Source of the DNA: Duganella radicis
GTDB taxonomy: Bacteria > Pseudomonadota > Gammaproteobacteria > Burkholderiales > Burkholderiaceae_D
Direction: 5' to 3'
Assembly (NCBI RefSeq): GCF_009720825.1
Contig: NZ_WNKY01000001.1
Coordinates: forward strand, 248,001-312,000
DNA: 64,000 nt
Part shown: piece after piece, positions 58,021 through 64,000 of the stretch
How the letters are laid out: the number at the start of each line of letters is the position of its first letter
Numbering within the stretch: the first letter of the stretch is position 1
Made by a program: the position numbers and the translations under genes
Notes under the pieces: model-generated
Seen by the model: the letters and a program-made list of their open reading frames with translations, nothing else
Told to the model about the DNA's origin: nothing
The model's database searches: none

Positions 58021-58951
58021 GCTGGCGCGTCTGTCTCAACAATACAAGGACGACTATGTCGCTGCGCGTAATGCGAAGTTCGACGAGGTCGAAGCCGAGG
58101 CCAACTTTGATGTCGCCGCAACCAAGCTGCCTTGGGCGCAGCCGTTTATCGATCACCTACGCGCCAACCGGGACACTTTGTATGGCGGGACGCCCAGCGA
58201 ACTGGAGACGCAGATCGGCATCATCGAGGCGCATCCTGATTTCCAGAAGTTCGCCGCATACTGTAATCCGCGTCCCCGTGGCAAGGCAAAAAACAAAAAA
58301 ATGGAGGCGTTGTGTGCATTGGTGGAGCGACTCTTCAATTACGGTAAGCTGAGCAAGAAAGCCGGCCCGACAGGCGCATACGGCTTGGTCAAGGCGCACC
58401 GTCAGCGCATATGCCCATACTGCCAGATGCATCATGTGAATTACCACATGACGGACAAAAGCCTGAAAATGCGGCCGCCCTTGGATCATTTTTATCCGAA
58501 GAGTGTTTATCCCTATCTGGCGATTTCGCTCTACAACCTGATCCCCAGCTGTGAACAATGCAATAGCCGCATCAAACTGGCAAAAAATCCGCTGCTTGAC
58601 CGGCTTGCCCATCCGTTCAACGATACGCCAGCGCTGGCGTTTGCGACTTCGTGGAAGTCGTTGACAATAACGAACCGCATTTCCTCACCTGCGGATTTTT
58701 CGTTTTCCTTTGATGGGGTGTGTCCGGAATCAAAAAAGATGGTGAAGTTTTTTAAGCTGAACAAGCGCTATGAGTGGTACAACTTTGAGCTGCTCGATCT
58801 GGTGAATCGATACAACAAGTTCATGGATATGGCGCCATCGCTGATGAAGTCGGTGGACCGAGTGGCATACCTGACAGGCTTCAGCGAGGCCGATGCGGCG
58901 AAGCGCGCGATAGGACTGTTCCTTCTGGATGTCGCCAAAACCATTAAATAG
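58013..58951 (+). CDS. HNH endonuclease (PtuB-like) of the ATPase-HNH module
   Basis: 312 residues. Zinc-finger HNH: CPYC (134-137), DHFYPKS (158-164, catalytic His159), N175 in LYNLIPSC and the second zinc pair SCEQCN (179-184). The N-terminal 130 residues are helical and charged; the last 110 carry a KFFKLNKRYEWYNFELLDLV block found in PtuB-type proteins. The ATG lies inside the ATPase stop region with 8-bp overlap, so the two are co-expressed. Likely cuts nucleic acid when the ATPase senses infection, by analogy with Septu. Larger than the textbook PtuB (about 200 residues), so possibly a distinct subtype. Confidence 0.78.
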   Translation: MLKLARLSQQYKDDYVAARNAKFDEVEAEANFDVAATKLPWAQPFIDHLRANRDTLYGGTPSELETQIGIIEAHPDFQKFAAYCNPRPRGKAKNKKMEALCALVERLFNYGKLSKKAGPTGAYGLVKAHRQRICPYCQMHHVNYHMTDKSLKMRPPLDHFYPKSVYPYLAISLYNLIPSCEQCNSRIKLAKNPLLDRLAHPFNDTPALAFATSWKSLTITNRISSPADFSFSFDGVCPESKKMVKFFKLNKRYEWYNFELLDLVNRYNKFMDMAPSLMKSVDRVAYLTGFSEADAAKRAIGLFLLDVAKTIK

Positions 58952-59032
58952 CTTTGTGGCGTCGCACAAAAAAACGATTGATTTATTTGCATGAGTTGCT
59001 ATTATTTCCGTGCCGTCTACTAAGGAGTTCGC

Positions 59033-59953
59033 ATGGAAGTACTGCATCCGCATTACGACAGATTGATTGCCGCGGCGCGGCAAGCGGGGCCGGCGACGGT
59101 GGCCGTGGCTCATCCTTGCGACCGCAATGCGCTGGAAGGCGCGCTCGATGCGGCCAGTCTTGGCATCATCAAGCCGATACTGGTTGGACCGCAGGAACGC
59201 ATCCGCCAGGTTGCCGAGGAGGCGCGGCTGGATATCTCGGCATTCCCTTTAATCGACACTGAACATTCCCACGCCTCCGCCGCGCGCGCCGTGGCGCTGG
59301 TGCGCGAAGGCCAGGCGTCCGCGCTGATGAAGGGCAGCTTGCATACCGATGAATTGATGGGCGCCGTGGTCGCCACCGCCACCGGGCTGCGCACCTCGCG
59401 ACGTCTCAGCCACTGTTTTGTGATGGATGTCCCGGGCCGCACCGAACCGCTCATCATCACCGACGCCGCCGTCAATATCACGCCCACATTGAGCGACAAG
59501 GTCGATATCGTGCAGAACGCGATCGATCTGGCGCATGTGCTGCGATTCGATCCGGTGAAGGTGGCGATTCTGGCGGCGGTGGAAACGGTCAGCGAGAAAA
59601 TGCCATCGACCATCGAGGCGGCGGCCTTGTGCAAGATGGCGGACCGCGGCCAGATTACCGGCGCGCTGATCGACGGCCCGCTGGCGATGGATAACGCCAT
59701 CGATCCCGGCGCCGCAGCGATCAAGCATCTGGTGTCGCCGGTGGCCGGGCAGGCCAATGTGCTGGTGGCGCCGGATCTGGAGGCCGGCAATATGCTGGCC
59801 AAGAGCCTGACGTTCATGGCAGGCGCCAGCGCGGCAGGCATTGTGCTTGGGGCGCGTGTACCGGTGATCCTGACCAGCCGTGCGGATACTGTACAGGCAC
59901 GGTTGGCGTCGTGTGCGGTAGCTGTGCTGGTGGCGCATAGCGCCGGGAGGTGA
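59033..59953 (+). CDS. pta: Phosphate acetyl/butyryltransferase
   Basis: 306 residues, the short single-domain PTA/PTB form. Features: AVAHPCDRNALEGALDAASLGIIKPILVGP at the start, SASAARAVALVREGQA-like (ASAARAVALVREGQASALMKG), NITPTLSDKVDIVQNAIDLA and DGPLAMDNAID. It interconverts acetyl-CoA (or propionyl/butyryl-CoA) and the acyl phosphate. A strong TAAGGAG site precedes ATG 59033. Coupled to ackA (4 bp apart) to make acetyl phosphate/acetate and ATP. Normal GC resumes here, right after the defence module. Confidence 0.9.
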   Translation: MEVLHPHYDRLIAAARQAGPATVAVAHPCDRNALEGALDAASLGIIKPILVGPQERIRQVAEEARLDISAFPLIDTEHSHASAARAVALVREGQASALMKGSLHTDELMGAVVATATGLRTSRRLSHCFVMDVPGRTEPLIITDAAVNITPTLSDKVDIVQNAIDLAHVLRFDPVKVAILAAVETVSEKMPSTIEAAALCKMADRGQITGALIDGPLAMDNAIDPGAAAIKHLVSPVAGQANVLVAPDLEAGNMLAKSLTFMAGASAAGIVLGARVPVILTSRADTVQARLASCAVAVLVAHSAGR

Positions 59954-59957
59954 AAGC

Positions 59958-61154
59958 ATGCAGGCCAACGACTGCATCATTGTGATCAATGCCGGCTCGT
60001 CGAGCATCAAGTTCTCGATGTTCAGCGGACCGTCGTTGGCCCTGACTTTGCGCGGCAAGATCGAGAACCTTTACAGCGGCGTGGCGCGCTTTGTCGCGCA
60101 GGATGCGCAGGGCGGCACCGTGGGCGAACGCCAGTGGCGCGACGGTCCGCTCGATCATGAAGGCGGCATGCGCTTCCTGGTCGATTTCGCGCAGACGCAT
60201 CTGGATGGGCATCGCGTGGTGGCGGTTGGCCACCGCATCGTGCATGGCGGTGTGGCGTACAGCGGCCCGCAGCGTCTGGACGCGGCATTGGTGGACGCGC
60301 TGGAGAAGCTGGTGCCACTGGCGCCTTTGCATCTGCCGCATAATCTGGCGCCGGTGCGGTCGGTGCTGGCGATGGCGCCGCATGTGCCGCAAATCGGCTG
60401 TTTCGATACGGCCTTTCACGTCGGCCAGCCGCGCGAGGCGCAGGAGTTTGCGCTGCCGGCAAGGATCACGGAACTGGGCGTGCGGCGTTATGGTTTTCAT
60501 GGTCTGTCGTATGAATACATTGCCAGCGTGCTGCCGCGGGCCGACGCCGGGCTGGCGCATGCGCGCGTGGTGGCGGCGCATCTGGGCAATGGCGCCAGCA
60601 TGTGTGCGATGGACGCCGGCCGCAGCGTGGCCAGCACCATGGGCTTCACGGCGGTCGACGGCCTGCCGATGGGCACGCGCTGCGGGGCGCTCGACCCGGG
60701 CGTGGTGCTGTACCTTATGCAGCAACTGGGCATGGATGTGGCGGCGGTGCAGCGCTTGATGTATCAGGAGTCCGGCCTGCTGGGCGTATCCGGAATTTCG
60801 TCGGACATGCGCACGCTGGAACAGAGCGCCGATCCGCGTGCCAGGGCGGCGATCGATCTGATGGTGTACCGCATTGGCCGTGAACTCGGCTCGCTGGCGG
60901 CGGCGCTGGGCGGCCTGGATGCACTGGTGTTCTCCGGTGGCATAGGCGAAAACAGCGTGTCCTTGCGGGCCCAGGTTTGCCGCGATGCCGCCTGGCTGGG
61001 CGTGCAGCTGGACGATGCGGCCAATGCCGCCACCGGCCCGCGCGGCGTGACGCGCATCAGCGCCGCTGGCAGCAAGGTCGCGGTGTGGGTGGTGCCCGCC
61101 AACGAGGAATTGATGATCGCGCGTCATGCGCTGGAACTGGTGGAGGCGTCATGA
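59958..61154 (+). CDS. ackA: Acetate/propionate kinase
   Basis: 398 residues. ASKHA kinase: NAGSSSIKFSMFS at the start, GHRIVHGG, RRYGFHGLSYEY (active-site His), HLGNGASM and FSGGIGENS. It makes ATP from acetyl phosphate and ADP, or the reverse. Spaced 4 bp after pta with its own GGGAGGTGAAAG site, and overlapping fabI by 4 bp. The pta-ackA-fabI order is known from Burkholderiales, often linked to PHB and overflow metabolism. Confidence 0.96.
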   Translation: MQANDCIIVINAGSSSIKFSMFSGPSLALTLRGKIENLYSGVARFVAQDAQGGTVGERQWRDGPLDHEGGMRFLVDFAQTHLDGHRVVAVGHRIVHGGVAYSGPQRLDAALVDALEKLVPLAPLHLPHNLAPVRSVLAMAPHVPQIGCFDTAFHVGQPREAQEFALPARITELGVRRYGFHGLSYEYIASVLPRADAGLAHARVVAAHLGNGASMCAMDAGRSVASTMGFTAVDGLPMGTRCGALDPGVVLYLMQQLGMDVAAVQRLMYQESGLLGVSGISSDMRTLEQSADPRARAAIDLMVYRIGRELGSLAAALGGLDALVFSGGIGENSVSLRAQVCRDAAWLGVQLDDAANAATGPRGVTRISAAGSKVAVWVVPANEELMIARHALELVEAS

Positions 61155-61794
61155 ACACGGAAACGGTGTATCCCATTTTGTCCGGCAAGCGCGCGTTGGT
61201 GGTTGGCGTGGCGAATGAGCATTCCATCGCCTGGGGCTGCGCGCTGGCCTTCCGCAAACTCGGAGCGGAGGTGGTCCTGACTTACCTGAACGAGAAGGCG
61301 CGGCCACACGTTGCCCCGCTGGCCGAACAAATCGATGCGCGCCTGCTGCCACTGGATGTTACGCAGCCCGGCCAACTGGAAGCCGTCTTCGCCGAGCTGG
61401 CGGGGCAGGGCAGTCTGGATATCCTGGTGCATTCGATCGCCTTCGCGCCAAAGGCCGACCTGCAAGGCGGGTTGCTGGACTGTTCGCTGGACGGCTTCCT
61501 GCAAGCGATGGATGTATCTTGCCACTCCTTCATCCGCATGGCCAAACTGGCCGCGCCCTTGATGAGGGACGGCGGCAGCATGTTCGCCATGAGCTACCAC
61601 GGCGCCGATAAAGTGGTCCCCAACTATAACGTGATGGGGCCGGTGAAGGCGGCACTGGAAGCCGCGCGCCGCTGGGCGAATTGGTGGACATCGTCGATGT
61701 CGGCAATACCTGCGCCTATCTGGCGTCGCCGTACGCCAGGCGGCTAACCGGCAGCATCGTTTATGTGGACGGCGGCTTGAATATCATCGCCTGA
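61151..61794 (+). pseudogene. fabI: Enoyl-ACP reductase gene, broken by an out-of-frame internal deletion
   Basis: ATG 61151 overlaps the ackA stop. Residues 1-175 are normal FabI: GVANEHSIAWGCALAFRKLGA, LVHSIAFAPKADLQG, and the active-site Tyr region AMSYHGADKVVPNYNVMGPVKAALEA. Then the sense jumps frame: the C-terminal block LGELVDIVDVGNTCAYLASP and the end IVYVDGGLNIIA reads only in another frame, stopping at TGA 61794. The stretch normally between (YLAYELGPxGIRVxAISPGP to ARRAPL, about 45 residues) is absent. The whole is 644 bp against about 770 expected. Either a real loss (a second fabI elsewhere would be needed) or an assembly collapse. Confidence 0.82.
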
Positions 61795-61806
61795 AAGGAG
61801 CGCCGG

Positions 61807-62055
61807 ATGCAGCTGATACTGAGAGGCTTGCACGCTGACGATTGCGAGGAAAGCGTGAAGCAGGAACTTGCCACCTACCTGCACGTCGTTCATGTGGAGA
61901 TGGTGAGGGAGGGCCAGGACGACAATCCGTGGGCGCTGGTGGAGGTGGCGGACCCGTACGAGCGGGTCTGGAACGTCTGCAACCAGCTACGCGGCGTGTT
62001 CCATCGCGGTAAAGCGCTGCACCTGTCGATACCGCTGCATCACCGGGACGACTAG
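61807..62055 (+). CDS. Small hypothetical protein, ferredoxin-like pattern
   Basis: 82 residues with a good AAAGGAG site before ATG 61807. The alternation QLILRGLHADDCEESVKQEL, LHVVHVEMVREGQ, WALVEVADPYERVWNVCNQL and ALHLSIPLH suggests a beta-alpha-beta-beta-alpha-beta (HMA/RRM-like) fold. Two isolated Cys, no CxxC metal motif. It lies 12 bp after the fabI remnant and its stop overlaps the stop of the opposite-strand FAD reductase. No known family recognised; probably the last gene of the pta operon. Confidence 0.75.
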   Translation: MQLILRGLHADDCEESVKQELATYLHVVHVEMVREGQDDNPWALVEVADPYERVWNVCNQLRGVFHRGKALHLSIPLHHRDD

Positions 62056-63710
62056 CGGGGGCGGGCCAGGAAGGCGTGGATCTGCGATACCACCGCCGCG
62101 CCTTCGCCCACCGCAGCCGCTACCCGCTTGGTGGAATTGGCGCGCACGTCGCCGATGGCAAACACGCCTGGCACGCTGGTCTCCAGTGCCGCCCGCGCGG
62201 CTGGCGCTCCGGGAACGTCGTAACCTGTCAGGATAAAGCCTTTATCGTCGACCTGCACACCGCAGTCGCCCAGCCAGCCGGTGTTCGGATCTGCGCCGAT
62301 GAACAGGAACACCCGGCAAATGTCATAGTCTTTTTCCAGCATGCCGCGGTTGTCGCGCACACGCACTTGCTGCAAGCCTTCCTCGTCCGAGCCTTCCAGC
62401 GCGATGATTTCGGATTCCACATGCAATTCGATATTCGGCGTCGCCTCAATGCGCTCGATCAGATAGCTGGACATGGTGGAGGCCAGGCTGTCCTTGCGGA
62501 TCAGGATATGCACCTTGGCCGCGTGGGCGGACAGATACACCGCCGCCTGTCCGGCGGAATTGCCGCCGCCGACCAATATCACTTCCTCGCTCGAACAAAG
62601 TCCGGCCTCCAGCGGCGAAGCCCAGTAGTACACGCCTTTGCCTTCAAATTGCTTGAGATTGGCGAGCGAAGGACGGCGATAGCGCGCGCCGCAGGACAGT
62701 ACGATGCTGCGCCCTTGCAGGTGCGTCAGGCTGCCGCACATTTCCACCTGTAGCGGATAAGTGTCGCACAGCAGGCGCCCGGCCGGCGCCGGAATCGCCA
62801 TCTTGACGCCAAATTTTTGCGACTGCACGAACGCGCGGCCGGCCAGCGCGCCACCCGATATGCCGGTCGGGAATCCGAGGTAGTTTTCGATGCGCGCACT
62901 GGCAGCGGCTTGGCCGCCATAGGCACGCGTTTCCAGTACCAGCACCGACAAGCCTTCCGATGCCGCATATACCGCGGTCGCCAGACCGGCAGGGCCGGCG
63001 CCGACCACGATCACGTCCCATATATCGTCCGGGCTGAGTTCCGGCAAGGTGCCAAGGCAGCGGCCCAGATCGACCACGGAAGGATTTTTCTTGACGTCGC
63101 CGTTGGGACACACTGCCAGCGGCCAGTCCCCGGGTTGTGGTTGATAGTGTTCGCATAGTGCGCGCGCCTGTTCGTCACCGCGCGGATCGAGCACCCGGTG
63201 CGGCAAGCCGTTGCTGGACAACCAGCCCTGCAAGGCGTGCATGCGCGGATGGCCCGGCGTGGCCACCAGTACCAGGCCGCCGTCCTTGCTCTCGATCTGC
63301 TCCACACGGCGCAGGATGAAGGCGCGGACGATGCGTTCGCCCAGCTCCGCCTCGGCGACGATCAGCGCGCGCAGTGATTCCACGCTCAGCAACAGTGCTT
63401 CGACCTCACCGATGGCGTGGCCGTTGACCAGCGTCGGTGCGCCGGCCAGTTGGCTGATTTCGCCGGCAAATTCCCCGGGACCATGTTCGGTGATGATGGA
63501 AGTATTCCCCAAGCCGTCGTAACGGCTGATGCAAATACCGCCTTTCAGCACCACATACATGCCGAAGTAGGTCAGCCCTGCCTCGAACAGGCGTTCACCG
63601 TCCTTGAAATGTACCAGTGCGCCGAAGCGCTGGATGCGTTTGATTTCTGCGGACGTCAGCTTGGGCAGCGCCTGGGCGGTGCGGGTCTTGAAGGTGTCGT
63701 AGATGGCCAT
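62052..63710 (-). CDS. Cyclic-nucleotide-binding domain fused to thioredoxin-reductase-like FAD oxidoreductase
   Basis: 552 residues from ATG 63710 (MAIYDTFKTRTAQALPKLT); upstream in-frame codons are not conserved. The N-terminal part (about 25-150) is a CRP-type cNMP-binding fold (FKDGERLFEAGLTYFGMYVVLKGG). The C-terminal part (230-552) is a pyridine nucleotide-disulfide reductase fold: FAD site VVGAGPAGLATAVYAASEG, NADPH site VGGGNSAGQAAVYLSAHA, and GVFAIGDVRANSTKRVAAAVGEGA. The redox CxxC of thioredoxin reductase is replaced by YYWASPLEAGLC, so it is not a classical TrxR; ferredoxin/flavodoxin reductase-type activity is more likely. Control by a cyclic nucleotide is plausible. Confidence 0.9.
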   Translation of the reverse strand: MAIYDTFKTRTAQALPKLTSAEIKRIQRFGALVHFKDGERLFEAGLTYFGMYVVLKGGICISRYDGLGNTSIITEHGPGEFAGEISQLAGAPTLVNGHAIGEVEALLLSVESLRALIVAEAELGERIVRAFILRRVEQIESKDGGLVLVATPGHPRMHALQGWLSSNGLPHRVLDPRGDEQARALCEHYQPQPGDWPLAVCPNGDVKKNPSVVDLGRCLGTLPELSPDDIWDVIVVGAGPAGLATAVYAASEGLSVLVLETRAYGGQAAASARIENYLGFPTGISGGALAGRAFVQSQKFGVKMAIPAPAGRLLCDTYPLQVEMCGSLTHLQGRSIVLSCGARYRRPSLANLKQFEGKGVYYWASPLEAGLCSSEEVILVGGGNSAGQAAVYLSAHAAKVHILIRKDSLASTMSSYLIERIEATPNIELHVESEIIALEGSDEEGLQQVRVRDNRGMLEKDYDICRVFLFIGADPNTGWLGDCGVQVDDKGFILTGYDVPGAPAARAALETSVPGVFAIGDVRANSTKRVAAAVGEGAAVVSQIHAFLARPR

Positions 63711-63751
63711 GCGCCATAGTCTAGCGCGATTTTTTCTCCGTTCGCCAGATT

Positions 63752-64000
63752 CTAAAGTAAGACGTTTAGCCAGCGTTGTTTGTATTCCTCCCATCCCGCC
63801 AGCATCAGCGCCTGGGCGACATGTTTGCTGGTGGACGGCGAGCGGCCCCAGTGATGCAGCATCCAGCCGCCGCATGCGGTGCCGCTGCTGTCGTCTGTGT
63901 TGTACACGGTTTGTTGTGGGCGCAATGCGGCCAGCAAAGGTCCGAACCACTGGTTACCGGTGAAACTGCCCTCGATGGCGATGTCCGCGCCATCGGCGTT
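63752..64000 (-). CDS. FGGY-family carbohydrate kinase, C-terminal end (5' part outside window)
   Basis: 83 codons in frame from the window edge (64000) to the TAG at 63752. ADGADIAIEGSFTGNQWFGPLL is the conserved FGGY C-terminal motif (GGxFxGxxWxxxLA), and TDDSSGTACGGWMLHHWGR completes the substrate-side helix. Kinases of this group phosphorylate pentoses, hexoses or deoxy sugars such as fuculose and rhamnulose. The rest of the gene lies outside, so the substrate cannot be judged. It is read in the same direction as the FAD reductase, 41 bp upstream of that gene's start. Confidence 0.85.
   Translation of the reverse strand, partial: NADGADIAIEGSFTGNQWFGPLLAALRPQQTVYNTDDSSGTACGGWMLHHWGRSPSTSKHVAQALMLAGWEEYKQRWLNVLL

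Noticed and set aside
56419-58951. Retron with PtuAB effectors
   Set aside because: No reverse transcriptase gene and no msr/msd-like structured RNA is visible in the 130 bp upstream or downstream; the stand-alone Septu-like reading is simpler.

Overview
The window reads as chromosomal DNA of a GC-rich betaproteobacterium of the Burkholderiales, most likely Oxalobacteraceae (Massilia/Duganella/Janthinobacterium-like). Grounds: several PEP-CTERM proteins, the ygfZ / mltG-tmk-holB-pilZ neighbourhood, a free-standing second EF-G, a pta-ackA-fabI cluster, and many soluble signalling and chemotaxis genes. Placement is by gene content and style only. No rRNA, tRNA, CRISPR array or prophage was recognised.

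Layout. 1-7.9 kb: 3' part of purL, an AlkD-like glycosylase, two tandem secreted parvulins, bolA-yciB-msrB and selO. 8-13.4 kb: acyl-CoA ligase, coiled-coil membrane protein, MarR-MFS efflux pair with a palindromic operator, secreted GH12 glucanase, DUF4197 protein. 13.4-18 kb: minus-strand chemotaxis operon PAS-PAS-MCP / cheR / cheD / triple-CheW. 18.3-31.2 kb: fatty-acid degradation (FadB-type fusion; then thiolase, acyl-CoA dehydrogenase, two SDRs, MDR reductase, GNAT), interrupted by two tandem PEP-CTERM genes, a RAYT-type transposase element with perfect 28-bp ends, and an MHS transporter. 31-38.4 kb: FlaG, a broken TPR/ATP-grasp gene, NRDE, DUF4936, ygfZ, then mltG-tmk-holB-pilZ-GNAT. 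38.4-51.3 kb: KfrA-like protein, antiporter, TatD, ankyrin protein, PRMT-like methyltransferase, TPR protein, phospholipase A, EF-G, fatty acid hydroxylase, a broken PEP-CTERM gene and two outer-membrane proteins. 51.4-56.3 kb: MCP, GAF-GGDEF-EAL protein, DUF2799-repeat lipoprotein. 56.4-59 kb: a lower-GC two-gene ATPase + HNH module resembling Septu anti-phage defence, next to the severed C-terminal tail of an outer-membrane protein gene. 59-64 kb: pta-ackA-fabI(broken), a small protein, a cNMP-binding/FAD reductase and the 3' end of an FGGY sugar kinase.

The most interesting items are the Septu-like module at what looks like an insertion site; the transposase element whose right inverted repeat supplies the gene's last codons and stop; a similar promoter-proximal motif ahead of the two beta-oxidation units; and three genes (TPR/ATP-grasp, PEP-CTERM, fabI) that each seem to have lost an internal stretch out of frame, which is either a biological pattern or an assembly problem.
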